Source: Phanerodontia chrysosporium (Eukaryota > Basidiomycota > Agaricomycetes > Polyporales > Phanerochaetaceae). Taken from it: 64,000 bases of DNA. The position numbers and the translations under genes were made by a program. Below the pieces are notes generated by a model. That model worked only from the letters and a program-made list of their open reading frames with translations, searched no databases and was not told the origin of the DNA. Where the stretch lies: the NCBI GenBank assembly GCA_001910725.1, contig MJGA01000002.1, positions 1,116,001 through 1,180,000 on the forward strand, read 5' to 3'. This document shows, piece by piece, positions 48,203 to 60,011 of this stretch (position 1 is the first letter of the stretch; each line of letters begins with the position of its first letter).

Positions 48203-49501
48203 ATGGCCGACGAAGAGGATCATAACGCTTCGTTCTCCGCCGAGAGATACTTCGCGACCCAGCCCCCTCCAGCCTCGCTGGAAGCAGACGTTGCGCGCGT
48301 GAGGGAGTGGGTACACGAGCAGCGAGCAGCTAACCGCAAAGTTGTCTTGGTCACGGTACGCCCCAGAGTCACACAATCTAACCTGCGCATGACTAACCTG
48401 CTATGCGATAGAGTGGAGGAACCACCGTCCCACTTGAGCTCAATGTGTGAGCATTGTCCCACCAGGAGCCCGGAAACTGCGCTCACTACGCCTTGCTAGT
48501 GTTCGGTTCCTGGATAACTTTAGTGCCGGTGAGTTTTCCGTCCTTCTCGGTCGTCTGTAGTCTCATGTTATTTCTAGGTACTCGAGGTGCAACCTCCGCA
48601 GAGTACTTCCTGAAGGCAGGCTATGCGGTCATCTTCATGCACCGTCAGTTTAGCCTGCAGCCTTTCAGTCGACACTACTCGCATTCTACACATCCTTTCC
48701 TCGACTTCCTGGACGTCGACGATGCGGAAAACATTCACGTCAAGCCCGCCGAGCGACCGCAGCTCATCGAAGTGCTGAAGACCTACAAGCAGGTTCAGAA
48801 GGCTGGGCTACTGCACTCGCTAACGTTCGTCACTGTGAACGACTATCTGTGGCTATTGCGTGCCATCAGCAAAGAGTTGTATCCGATGGGCCGAAATGCT
48901 ATGTTCTACCTCGCTGCAGCCGTGAGCGACTTCTTTCTACCTCGGCAGAAGATGGTGCGTTACCAGCCCCCACCAGGCCTTGTTGAACTGTCGCGCCTGT
49001 TTGATCTTTCTAATTGTTTCCACCATTGGACAGAGTGAGCACAAGATCCAATCGGGCAAGGGCAGCCTGCATATTGAAATGGACCAGGTACCCAAGATCC
49101 TGAAACCGCTTGTGGAAGAGTGGACGAAGGAGGGGTACATAGTGTCCTTCAAGGTAAATCTTATTGATTGCTAGAACTGCGAACCGGAGTAGCTCATCCA
49201 CATGCAGCTTGAAACAGACGACGCACTCCTCATACCCAAAGCGCGTGCAGCGCTCGCACGCTACGGCCATCAGGTCGTCATCGGTAATGAGCTGCATACC
49301 CGTAAATACCAAGTCGTCTTTGTCTCGCCGGCGGAAGGGAAGCCAGCGCAAACGGACGGTGAGGACGAGCTGGACCCATCGAGGTTCACGGAATCCTGGC
49401 TTCGGATAGACCTTGCACAAAATCCCTCCAAGGAGATTGAGGAGGATATAGTCGCGGAGCTCGTCCGACGTCACCAAGCGTGGGCAGCTGACAGTCCGTA
49501 A
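48203..49501 (+). CDS. CAB2: phosphopantothenoylcysteine synthetase (PPCS)
   Basis: Second enzyme of coenzyme A synthesis from phosphopantothenate; joins it to cysteine. Exons 48203-48355, 48412-48446, 48500-48528, 48578-48954, 49034-49153 and 49208-49501; 335 residues, close to the eukaryotic norm, phases closing. Nucleotide-binding start VTSGGTTVPLELN, then VRFLDNFSAGTRGATSAEYF, GYAVIFMHRQFSLQPFSR, AMFYLAAAVSDFFLP, SEHKIQSGKGSLHIEM, DDALLIPKARAALARY, and VIGNELHTRKYQV. These are the eukaryotic PPCS signatures in the expected order. The exons of 35 and 29 nt are very short and fall in the nucleotide-binding loop. No frame break. Confidence 0.93.
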
Positions 49502-49952
49502 TCTGTCGGTGAGGTAGACACCGTAGACGATGTTATAGCACCTGTATAATTTAGACGTCGGCGTGGGTCATGGCCCCACTCGCGACTGCGCTATCGATAG
49601 TTCCGTGGTCGTCACAAGGTGTTCCATGGAGGACTCGTTTGGACGACACAGCCTTCGGGCTCGTTCGCATGTCTTGCCGGCAGATTTGCGCCAAGGCATG
49701 GTACGACGGCCAGGGCGCTTTTGTGGGTGTTTGTGGGCCCAGGCGGGCGCCAAACGGGGTCCACCGCCGGCGCAGCATGAGCCTGTGAAGTGCTCCGCCA
49801 TAGTCCGCCTCTGGACAATTCGAGGGCATGGTTCCACATGCCTCCCAGGTTATCTTATTCCCCTCTCACCACCACCTTCGCCCGCCTGCATTCCATGCCA
49901 GACCTCCTGAGCACCCCTTGACACTCTCGACGACACGCTCGCGCAGCCACAT
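49502..49952. other. intergenic
   Basis: 451 bp between PPCS and the esterase. Nothing recognised. Confidence 0.45.
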
Positions 49953-51758
49953 ATGAAGGCAAAGACAAGATGCAAGAAGGAGGCGCCGCCTCCGCACCTC
50001 GAGGAAATGCCGTACGCCAAAGAGCCCCTCAAGACGGCGTACGTCGTGCAGCGGCTGCTCACAACGCTGCTGCTCGTGCCCTGGTGGGCCATGTACTACT
50101 CCGTCTGCCCCCGCTGCAAGCCGCGGAAGAGCTGGGGCATCAAGCAGGTCATCTCCGTCAAGTTCACAAGGCGGGTATACCGGGTGACCGAGCTCGCCGG
50201 GGTCACCTGGGGCACCCGCAATCCGGACAAGGCGTGTAGAGGCAGAGAGCTGAAGGAGACGAGGTTCGAGTGGGCAGACCCGTTGCCCGAGCCGTTGAGG
50301 TCGGGTATCTTGGTCGACGATGAAGTGCCGTTCAAACGGGTGGGCATGTTCGTCTGGCCGAAGCGCAAGCCCGAAGGTGCGTCGCCATGCCTTCCATTTG
50401 CTGTGGCGCGACTTATAGGGTATCCTCAGAGCCTCGCATGAAAGGAGACTGTGACGTAGATCTGAAGAGCGGCAAGCAGCCCGTCATAGGGATCTTCCTC
50501 CACGGCGGAGGTTACTGTCATATGTCCGCTCACGAGAAGTGCTCCACATCAAAGATACCCAGGAGGTTAATGAAAGTACGTGCACTGTCCTATGGTCACT
50601 GGGTATCGTGAGGCTCATGAACATGTAGGATAAAGCTTTCGATGAGATATATGGTACGGCGTCGTCCATAGATTTGAAAACTGGCTCTGACCATCTTGAT
50701 AGCTGTGGAATACAGATTACTACAACACGACCCTTTTCCTGCCGCAGTACAGGATGCCGCTGCAGTTTACGCCCATGTCTTACGCAAATATGGATGCTGT
50801 ACAGACTCGGAAACGTCGTCGTCTCAGAGCAGATCGTCACCAGGTCGAAGTGAAGATGCTGCTTCACAGCCCAGCGATGCCTACAGCAGCAGAAGCGAAC
50901 TATTTGATACCCCCACCCTCGCTCATGCATCAATCAGGAAGCCATGCAAGGTCATACTCATCGGTGACAGCGCTGGAGGCAACTTGGTGCTAGCCCTCGC
51001 GCGGTGGATACGAGACGAAGCGCTATTACCTCCGCCGGATGGCCTGCTACTCCTTTCGCCTTCATGCGACCCATGTAAGCCTTTCGTCGTCTATGTTTCC
51101 TACTCCGTGTCCTCACCATTCGTATTCGCAGCACATGCCTTTCCCGAGACTCCCTCATCGTATGTCCCCCGACCACACGCATCCACCGACTACCTCGTCG
51201 ACACGCCCGAGCCTCGTGCGCTGCTGCAGCGCACCTTCCTGGGGCACCACCCGCTCGAGATGATGCACAGCCCGTACGTGAGCCCGGCGTCGCACCGCGT
51301 GCTTCGCGCCTTCTACGGCGAGGTCTTTGCCGCGAGCGTGCAGGAGCTCACGATCGAGGCGCTCACGCAAGACTTCATGGACAAGCTGCGTACCATCGCG
51401 AGCGTGCCCCGAGCCCCGACCCGGGGCACGCGCTTGGCCCGGGCGTGCAGACACCAGTCACGCCCGGCACAGACGTCAGCCCGACGTCGCTCACGCACCC
51501 CGTCATCGCGTCGCCGCGCGGCCTGAGCCTCTTCTCCGAGTTCCCGCCGACGTGCGTCGTGCTCGGCGACGCGGAGCGCCTCGAGCGCGAGGTCATGAAG
51601 CTCATCGGCGCGATGGAGAGCGACGGCGTGAAGGTGTGCACGATCCGCGTGCGCGACGCCCCGCACGACGTGCTCATGATGGGTGGTGGGACGAGAAGGT
51701 GCGGAACGAGACGTGGAACAGCGTTGAGCGTTGGATTGCGAAGATCGCGGCTTCATGA
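49953..51758 (+). CDS. alpha/beta-hydrolase-3 esterase/lipase (two -1 frame breaks)
   Basis: HSL-type esterase. Exons 49953-50376, 50445-50575, 50629-50653, 50703-51074 and 51132-51758; 526 residues with two bases restored. A hydrophobic N-terminal segment (VQRLLTTLLLVPWWAMYY) could anchor it to a membrane. Catalytic features: FLHGGGYC (oxyanion hole), VEYRLLQHDPFPAAVQDA, the nucleophile LIGDSAGGNL, the acid region (CVVLGDAERL) and the His in RDAPHDVLMM. The conserved end WWDEKVRNETWNSVERWI is in a third frame. One extra C in CCCC (51414-51417) and one extra G in GGG (51681-51683) join all parts and close the phase. A 65-residue Ser-rich insert separates the helix after RLLQHDP from the nucleophile strand. 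Substrate unknown. Confidence 0.85.
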
Positions 51759-52148
51759 CAGACGATGTATCCTAATACCTTACGCCATTCCTGTAATTCC
51801 TGTATGCATAGCATGTATGTATGTTTATACGATCTTTTTTCGAGTCTTGAGGGATACTGCATGGGGTTGGTAGTCTACACGATACAGCCTAATTAGTTAA
51901 ACATACGATGCGAAGTGTAAGGGCCCTGGAAGGCGTAAAAAGTGCACGGCATCTGCACATACGCGACTTAGTTGAAGGGAGAAACGGGGTATGAATAGAT
52001 AGAGTCCGCGAAGACCAGAAGCAAATGTCCATGCGGGTATCATGATACACGCAAAGAAACAACAGTCAAAAGACACCTAGAGCCTATCGGTTAGATCTAT
52101 GGACCAGCCTCTGAAACAGAGAGATGCACCTGAAGCCGCTGCGGACTA
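51759..52148. other. intergenic between convergent genes
   Basis: 390 bp of 3' flanks. Nothing recognised. Confidence 0.45.
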
Positions 52149-53562
52149 CTACCACGAAAGCACCCAGGAGATACCGAAAAGCAACAGCATCCACGCGCCA
52201 CGGGACGCCTCGAAGCCCGTGCCCGCAGCGCTCACCGCGCCTGTCACAAGCGCGAAGCCAGAGCCGCACGCGAGGTTCGCCGTGCGCGCGGCGTCGCTGT
52301 ACACCTCGTTGAGCGCGGTGAGGTTCTGCCACTGCGAGTAGAGGCTCATGACGCTCTTCGTGCATGCCGTGCAGCTCGGCATCGTGGTGTTCGGCAGCGC
52401 GATGCCAAAGGGCAGCGTATAGAAGTAGAGGTCCTCCGGGTTGTTGCGCACCGCTTCGACGTAGCAGTACGCGTTCGTCGCCTGGTCGGGGAGACAGGCT
52501 AGGTTGCGCATGAGGGTGTATGCGAGCAGACCTGGCGCGTCGCGAATGAGCATCAGAATTGGGCGTCTCGAGAGCACGTTTGACTTACCGTCTCGCGTCT
52601 GTGTAACGATCGCGTTCTGTGCTCTGAGGTCCGACGCGCAGACGTCCTGCATAGTGTCCACGAACCAGCCCATGTTCGCGTTGCACTGATCAAAGTCGGT
52701 GTTGGTGTTGCAGGTGCCCCATATGATGCTGTTCAGCGCCGTGATATTCTCTTGCGACTGCTTAGAGAATAATATAGAGAATCAGATACCGCAGTTCACG
52801 AACAGGCCGCAGCCACAGATGGAAGTATAGCTCACCTCGACAAATTGGCTCGACTGGACCGAGAGTAGCGAGAACGGGCGGCACGAGCGGAATGCGGACG
52901 ACTGCGTCATGTTCGTGAAAAAGTCGAGGCAGCCCTGCGTCGAAAAATTCCGCGAGAACGTCTCGTCCAACGGCTGTGGGAACGGTGTGGGCAGGGCGGG
53001 CGGCGTGGACGGGATCGTAGGCAGTGCCTGGTCTGCAGCGCTGCCTTCTGTTGGCGTGGGCGCCGTAGACACTATCAGGGATGCGCCGGAGGGACTGGGC
53101 TCCGCGGACGCGACGGTCGCGGACACACTGTCCTGCGGGATCGGGTCAGGACTCGCATGTCGCTTGTGCGGCCGCCAGTCTGACAGGGCGGACGACCAGG
53201 CCTCCCAGTCCATGGGCGCGCGCTCCCCGGAGAAGGCGTCGAGGATGGCGGGGTGCGACACGTAGCGCGTGGATGCCGTGATGAGCACCAGGACCAGCGG
53301 CACCAGGAGGATTGTCCACCGCGTGCGACGCCTGTGCGCTGTTTCGCGGCTTCGGAGTTCGCGAGGTAGCTCGCTGCTTTGTTTCCGTACCTGGCTTCGG
53401 GGACAGGAAGCGAGTTACAGTGGAGCGGGGCTGATTGCGGCACCGTGAGGAACTGAGAACGCGTCGAGACTTCTGAGTCGCTGGACAGAGAAACGTCCGA
53501 CAGAGGCGACTCCTCGCGTAGGGTTCGTAATGGCGGGACTGGAGAGGTGGCGGAGTGAACAT
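52149..53562 (-). CDS. DUF7729-like Cys-rich membrane protein (two -1 frame breaks)
   Basis: Exons in transcript order 53562-52836, 52760-52589 and 52531-52149; 427 residues with two bases restored. The N-terminus MFTPPP followed by LREESPLSDVSLSSDSE is cytosolic; then a basic patch and one membrane segment (WTILLVPLVLVLITASTRYV). The remainder is predicted luminal or extracellular: a Pro/Ser/Thr stem, then a Cys-rich domain (CLDFF...CRPF...CNTNTDFDQCNANM...VCASDL, YCYVEAV, PSCTACTKSVM, LACGSGF) and a hydrophobic C-terminal tail (GAWMLLLFGISWVLSW) that could be a GPI signal. Basidiomycetes have many such proteins; I assign DUF7729 from memory of the pattern. Breaks are near 53549 and 53331. 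A GPI-linked product would connect with PIG-P function generally, not specifically. Function unknown. Confidence 0.75.
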
Positions 53563-55028
53563 ATCGCTGGCTGCAGAGCAAGATGGAAGCCAACAGTGCT
53601 ATTGTGATGATGCCTAGGTGCAATGGATCGCCTTCAGACAACTCTGGTGCTGCTAGGCCAAAGAGCGGGGGGTCGTAAGGAACGTGGGGAATGAACGGCT
53701 GCTCAGAGAGGCTAGATGACTATCTTCAGCCCTGTGTACAATCTGAAAGCTGTGCAAAATCTTGGTGGTGGTGATCAGCATATGATGTAGGACGGGACGA
53801 TGCTCGCCCATCGCGACGAGGAGGAGTTGAACGCACCTCTAGCACTCGAGCCCAAGGAAGGTGGGAGGAGAAAGGAGAGAAAGTGCGCGCACAGAGGCCG
53901 CTGGTGAGGGGGCTAGGGACACTGCCAAGGGCTCACGGACGCCTTGCTGGTTGTCAGAGATGTATCAAAACCTGGCAAGCCATGATCTCTCCAGACATTC
54001 TTTCCTCTTCTGGACCCCCGCGGTCTAGGCCATCTCCGTGCCTGTCCTCGCGCTAATCATAGCGGGAGGCGCTCCGGTGCTCTCCGTCCGCCCGCCCTCC
54101 CGCCTCCCGACGCTCCTCCTCCGACTCCGTCTCCCATTGCGCGCGCAATCCTGGCTGCTCCCGCTGGTCCGTCCACAACCTGTCTGCAAGCGTCTCCCAC
54201 GTCAAGTCAGTCTTGACAGACGGTCGCTGAGCCCGCAAGATCTTGACAGTTGGACGCTTCGACTCCCAGGATGTGCCTGCTCCTCGGTTGATGACTGCTG
54301 CTCTTCAACAATCTAGCTGCGCGGTTGTGACTAGAAGACACGATATCTTTGCTCAGCTCGCAGGCACAGTGTCTGCTTCACTGCCTCTCCGACCTTCAGG
54401 CCGTCTAGCAATGACGTTGCCCGAGTCTGCGCAGTCAAGCGTGCAAACTCGCGTGTGACATGGGAACAAAATCTTGTGGCTTGCCTTTCTGTGTAGCATC
54501 TCTCTCAGACAGCCAAAGATGCGCAGCTAGGTCGACACGCTATGCCTCCGCCTGTGGCTCTGCCTGTGGGTAGTCGTACGATCATGTTTGAGCCATCGCT
54601 CACTGCAATTCCCTGCTAGACTGGCTGTACCCGTCCTCTGCGATGTCACGTTGCCGGTTTTCTGGTGCAGAAAAAAATGCATTGATCATGTCTTCCACAA
54701 CTTGGGGGCCACCGACAGTCGTGCAGTGACGACGGAGGCGGGATTGCACACTTGAAACTGGCTCCGTTCCCAAACACCGCAGTCGCGCAGCGGAGGCAAC
54801 TTGCCCGAAATAGCAGATCGGGAAACGCCGATCGTCGACTAGGCCAGAGTGCGGTGCAACGAGACGATGATTTGGATTTGCTCTTACGCTCCACCATTTC
54901 CCTCTTATTCTTCTCCAGATAGCTGGCCTATCCCACCCGCTCCCTGTCTGCATAGTATTTAGCCTCGCTCGCCGCGGTTGAGTGCCCCTCACTCTCCCCC
55001 TCGCGTCTCCTACAGCTCTATTGTTTCC
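53563..55028. other. divergent intergenic region
   Basis: 1.47 kb between divergent starts. Short overlapping frames only; a CT-rich stretch near 54990-55025 precedes the DUF1769 start. No gene or repeat recognised. Confidence 0.45.
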
Positions 55029-56056
55029 ATGCCTCAGCTTCGTTTTCTGGCTGGTCCATCCCTCACCGACTTGTCGCACCTGGAAGTCAACTCGGACGTC
55101 CCATTACATATCAGGTCCTCGGATTCGAGGGCCAGGTCGCGTTATATCTCAAAGGTCTCGGCGACGAAGGACGAACACATAGTCCTTACTTCGACCATAA
55201 AGACCGTAAGGGAATCACATGGAGCATACAAATCCAAGGTTAGCTTCTCTTCTCGCGCTGCATGTATGCGCCGTCTCAACATATTCTCCAGGCCGTTTTC
55301 TGCAAACACACTCCGCAGACGATATCATCTTTGGCAACATTTTTGACAGGCCGCTGAAGCTCCCGTGGGGCTTTGGCGCAGCGCTGAGGTTCATGAAGTA
55401 GGTGTCCATATTAGCCCCCACCTGCATTACAGCGTCTAACTCAGGCCACAGATATGTGGATCCCACCCTGACCGAGGACCTCGCGTCGAAATCGAGGCCA
55501 TGGGCGATGTCGCCATTTATAGCGACGATGCCCCACATACACCATACCCGCCTCGACAGCGGGGACGAGCCGCCACAGTTCCCCACTCCGTACGAGCCCG
55601 TTGCAGAGAACATGACGCAAATTCGCACACGGACTCCTACGGCTCGCAGACACGAGACATTACCTCCGCGACACCGCAAGCAGCGTAAGGCGCACTTCAA
55701 GCATCCCGAGAAGCGGCGGGACGTCGTGTTTGGCCCTAACGTAAGTCACGGAGAACCGTAGCTTCGCGTGACGCCCCTTGCTAACCAGATTTTAGGACCT
55801 CATCACAGCGGACTTCTGCCACCATTACCTCGACTTCAGCTCAGAGAGCATCGTCTTACGTCTGCCAGGCGGGCTCTCGATAGACCTACTCAAGTACTGG
55901 GACGGGCAGCCCGTGCGCTTCGTCTGCTGCGAGCGTGCAAAAGGCAAGGGCGCGGAGAAGGCACCCTGGGGCAGGGTGCTCTTTTGCATTGCCATGGAAA
56001 AGGCCGAAGAAGTCGACGTTGAGAAGGCAACCGTGTCGCATTGTGACCGAGCATGA
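55029..56056 (+). CDS. DUF1769 family protein, first tandem copy (one -1 frame break)
   Basis: Exons 55029-55238, 55292-55397, 55452-55740 and 55796-56056; 288 residues with one base restored. It matches the fungal DUF1769 (UPF0590) family: MPQLRFLAGPSL, EGQVALYLKG, ITWSIQIQGRFL, SADDIIFGNIFDRPLKLPWG, FMKYVDPTLTEDL, KSRPWAMSPFIATMPHI, a Glu/Pro/Arg-rich linker, RDVVFGPNDLITADFC and LKYWDGQPVRFVCCER. The break is at GG 55121-55122: with one more G, exon 1 becomes 211 nt, exactly the length of exon 1 in the neighbouring copy. No known function; the fold may be lipocalin-like by analogy with ligand-binding barrels but I cannot show that. Cytosolic by lack of signal. Confidence 0.85.
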
Positions 56057-56373
56057 GACCCAGCATCGCTACCGCACTCCACCGTTCATCGACTCATCAG
56101 CAACCACAAGGACATTGGGTTTGTACACTTTGGGCATGTTATACACATATTCTGGACACTTGTTATACAGTATGGCTGTAATTTTTTGACCTGTAATCAC
56201 ACATTTCAACCTGTTCCTCGTGGCGTAGGCGCTCCATGCAGCGCGATCCTCAGCGGATGATTGACGTCAGGGCTTCCTTTGCTGGAGTCGGCCGCACGCG
56301 CACGTCTCCAGACTCTGCCCGCGATGGGCAACATGGCAATAGTGCTTCACAATCGACCACCATAACGACCGCC
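56057..56373. other. spacer between the tandem DUF1769 copies
   Basis: 317 bp holding the 3' flank of copy one and the promoter of copy two. Nothing else recognised. Confidence 0.5.
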
Positions 56374-57424
56374 ATGCCGCGCCTGCGAATTCTAGCTGGA
56401 CCGTCGCTCGACAATCTCAAGCCGGTACGTGCGGACACAGGCGAAGCCGTCCATGTCTCGAACGACGCGTTCGAAGGAGACATTGCGCTGCACATCAAGA
56501 ATTTCGCGGACCAGAACGGTCGCGTCCAGGATAGCGCATACTTCAGGGAGCGTCCGGACGTGACGTGGAGTATCCAAGTGCAGGGTGCGTGGATAGCTTT
56601 CTGTCGTCCCAAGTGTAGCTGACGGGGAGGCAGGTCGTTTCTTGCAAGAGTATTCCGCAGACGATATCTTGTTTGGAAACGTCTTTGACAGGCCTCTGAC
56701 GATACCATGGGGCTTCAGTGCTATCCTCGCGTTCATGCAGTACGTATCACGCTCGTCCGCTATGCGCTGAGCTCATCATACTGGACAATCCCCTGGTGCA
56801 GGTACATGGACCCTACCCTTGAGCAGGACTTGCAGTCCAAGACGAAGCCGTGGGCCCTGTCTCCCCTAATATCTACCATGCCGTACTTTGCGCATACACG
56901 CGTAGACGAACTGCACAAAGTCCCGCCGTTCCCGCCTCTGAAACCGATTCAGGATGACACTAAGGAGCTCAGGGTGAAGGACGGCACGACGCCCGCATAC
57001 ATCCCTGATGGTGACAATCCGCAGAGCAGACGGGCATACTTCAGGGACGCTGAGCACAGAAAGGCGGTGGTGTTTGGACCCAGCGTATGTCCACCTCGAC
57101 ACTTGACGAGGCTACAGCTTCTTATTATGATTCGGCGCGCAGGATGTCATCACGACCGACTTTTGCTACAACTACCTCTCGTTCAGCCCGACTGGCGTCA
57201 CGCTGCAGCTTCCTGCAGGGATGACCTTCGACATGATGCGATATTGGGACGGCCAGCCGGTCTACTTTGTGTGCTGCGAGCGTGCTCCAAAGAGCAATGA
57301 GTCTGGACAGCCGCTAGGGAGGATCTTTTGGTGTGTCGCAATAGAGGTTTTAGAAGGCGAGGAGGATGCAAGTGAGAAGGAAGGAGAAACGGGTGTACCG
57401 CATCAAGATGATACCATCGACTGA
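56374..57424 (+). CDS. DUF1769 family protein, second tandem copy
   Basis: Exons 56374-56584, 56634-56739, 56802-57084 and 57143-57424; 293 residues, intact. Same block order as the first copy: MPRLRILAGPSLDNL, FEGDIALHIKNF, VTWSIQVQGRFL, SADDILFGNVFDRPLTIPWG, YMDPTLEQDLQSKTKPWALS, RKAVVFGPSDVITTDFC, RYWDGQPVYFVCCER. All three introns interrupt at the same residues and phases as in copy one, and exons 1 and 2 have identical lengths (211 and 106 nt). Sequence divergence between copies is large in the linker and C-terminus, so the duplication is old. Function unknown. Confidence 0.9.
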
Positions 57425-57832
57425 TCAAACAATTCGTTCAGAGCTGTTACATCGTGAGTGGTTCATTTTGCGATAGAGAATGCTCACACTGATGTACATC
57501 TAGGGTATATTTAGCTGTTAATCCTACATCGGCATTTCGGTAGAACATGGTCTCATCGAAACGAACAGCTGAGCACCTTCAGAGTAGTCTCGATTCATTA
57601 TGCGTGAGCATGTATCCTGGCGCCGTCGCTTCTTACAAGCCGATCCACGGTCTCGCTGAGTGAGAAGCCCCACCTTCGTCTTGTTTTGACAACAATTCTA
57701 AGGCAGACTCATTGACTCTGCTTTAAAGTAGCATGCTTCTACCGACTACACTCCGAGCTGCAGCCGCGCTCAAATGCCTCGTGCGGAGCCGTCGACGAAC
57801 GAACGTTGTCGACGCCAGGCGCATCGTGCACC
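57425..57832. other. intergenic, carboxylesterase promoter
   Basis: 408 bp. TTTAAAG at about 57722 is a weak TATA candidate 110 bp before the carboxylesterase start. Nothing else. Confidence 0.45.
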
Positions 57833-60011
57833 ATGGGGTCCTCTTTACGCGTCGCGGTCCTCGGCTTCGTGCTGCTCGCCGCACTGCGCGTCGCGATCGC
57901 TGCTACCGCACCCGCCGCGAACGATCTCCTCGTCCAGACCACCTCGGGGCTCGTGCAGGGCTTTCTAGACGCGAACACCACGGACGTGCCGCTGAAGAAG
58001 TGGCTCGGCGTGCCGTACGCAGCCGACACGTCTGGTGCGAACCGGTGGCGCCCGCCCCAGCCGGTAAAGGTCAAGAACGGGCAAGTCATCAACGCGACGG
58101 CGTATGGGCCTGCATGCATGCAGGGCCGCGCAAACGGCGGGAACGGCACGTCTGTTCAGAGCGAGGACTGTCTCCTCATCAACGTCATCGCGCCCGCAAA
58201 CGCGTCCAACTTGCCAGTGTATATCTACGTCTAGTGAGCATCGCGCGCATGCATATAGTCTCTAACGACTCACGATTGCATGTGCTACCAGCGGGGGCGG
58301 ATATGACAGTGGCTCGGCTTCCGATCCCAAAGTCGATGGGTCGTACTTGGCAGCGAAGGTACGGTGTTCTCTAGCGGGACACATATGTGGGCGATGGCGA
58401 GCTGAGAGTCGTCGCAGGGAATCGTGTTTGCGAATTTCGGCTACCGTCTCTCGCTTTGGGCGTTTCCGCATGCTGCAGAGATCGCCGAGGCAGGGGAAAC
58501 ACAGAATTTCGGCCTTCTTGACACGCGAGCGGCGGTCGAGTGGTTGAGGGATAATGTCAAGCAGTTCGGAGGCGACCCAACGAAGATAACCTTGGGCGGT
58601 GAGTGCCATCGTCAATTTAAAGCCTTGCTAAACGATGATTGAATGGTCTGCAGGGGAGTCTGTCGGAGCAGGTGAATAGACCGGAAGACGAGTACCGCGA
58701 ACGACTAACAACTGACGTCCATGCAGAGATGACGAACCAGTACATGACGGCTTTCCACGAAGACCCGATTGTTCGAGCTGCAGTCATGCAGAGTGCTGAC
58801 AGTAGGTCCTTACGAGCATTCACTCGGCATGGGACTGACCTGCTTGCGAAGCGTCCCAGCCAATGTGGGAGCTGAACGACCAGATCAGCAAGATAGCGTC
58901 GGACATGAGCTGCCCCACGGAAAGGGTCTCTTGGACTGCCTGCGGACGAAGTCGGCTACCGATCTGCAGAAAGTGCTGTTGGCGACCGGCACGCAGTTCC
59001 AACCCGTAACCGATAATGTCACAATCTGGAAAGAGTGGGTATCCACTCCTTGAGTGAGATGTGCCGCACTGAACGAGGTTACTGCAGCTATGTCAAGTTG
59101 ACTCGAGAGAAGCGTACTGCGCAAATCCCGCTCTTGTGTGGAACGAACCTAGTGAGGTCACATGAGCTACAGGACTTCTTGTGTGTTTCTGACGTCCGCC
59201 AGAATGAGGGGACACTTATCGTCAACGGGGAACCTACAGCATATCTCGACACCATAGTCGAATACAGGTGAGATCGACACACGGAGGATGGGCTCGTCGG
59301 GAAACTCACGCGCTGTGCAGTAAAAGCAACAATCTCAATTTGCCTTGGGCTAACTTGACCCGGATGGAAGAGTTATATCCAGTACCTTCGGAGGCGTTTC
59401 CCAGCGCTTTCAACGCGTCGTCTCAGATTTGGCGGGACGCGCACATGCAGTGTCTGGTCCACAATCTGGCCACTGAGCGGACGCGCGTGCTGGACCAACC
59501 GGTGTGGCGCTATCGCTTCGACTTCGTCGCTGCGAACCTCAACTCGCAAGGGATAAGCGTCGGTGCTTTCCATGGTACTGACATTCGTTTCGTCATGGGC
59601 CAGTGGCGACTACTCGCGATTGACGCTCCCTTCATCCCTGCTACGCCATACGAGATCGCCCTCTCCGACCTGATGGTGGAAGCATGGACTAACTTCATCA
59701 AAGGTGGGCGATGCCTTGTTTTTCGTCGCTACCGGAATGCTAAAGCCGTAGACGCCTGGCGCAGATCCGTTCAAAGGACCGCAAATTCCTGGTTGGAAGC
59801 AATATGACCCAGAAGATCCCACAACGCTTGCGCTCCTTGGATATAATCTGACGGGCGCGGACCTTGGCGACCATTTCGCAGCAGATTCTACCTGCAGCTT
59901 CTGGAACGAAGTCCTGCCAATTTTTCCACAGGTAAGTGCATGCAAATGGCAAGGCTACGGATCTTAACCATGAGACAGACGTTTCCAGCGTGCGGAAGCT
60001 GGACATGCTGA
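57833..60011 (+). CDS. secreted type-B carboxylesterase/lipase (one -1 frame break)
   Basis: Exons 57833-58233, 58292-58358, 58418-58598, 58654-58671, 58727-58801, 58852-59038, 59098-59151, 59203-59267, 59327-59703, 59765-59931 and 59979-60011; 541 residues with one base restored. A signal peptide (LRVAVLGFVLLAALRVAIAA) precedes LVQTTSGLVQGF, KWLGVPYAADTSGANRW, EDCLLINV and YIYVYGGGYDSG (oxyanion Gly run). The nucleophile elbow is TLGGESVGAE (Ser219), encoded across an 18-nt exon; the acid is expected in NLNEGTLIVNG and the His is in GAFHGTD. Asn-X-Ser/Thr sites are frequent. Breaks at CCCC 58913-58916; one more C restores HGKGLLDCLRTKSA. Basidiomycete relatives include sterol esterases, triacylglycerol lipases and feruloyl-type enzymes; substrate not determined. 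Confidence 0.87.

Noticed and set aside
54600..55079. 159-codon minus-strand frame upstream of the first DUF1769 gene
   Set aside because: No domain, overlaps the promoter and first codons of the DUF1769 gene, and composition is random.
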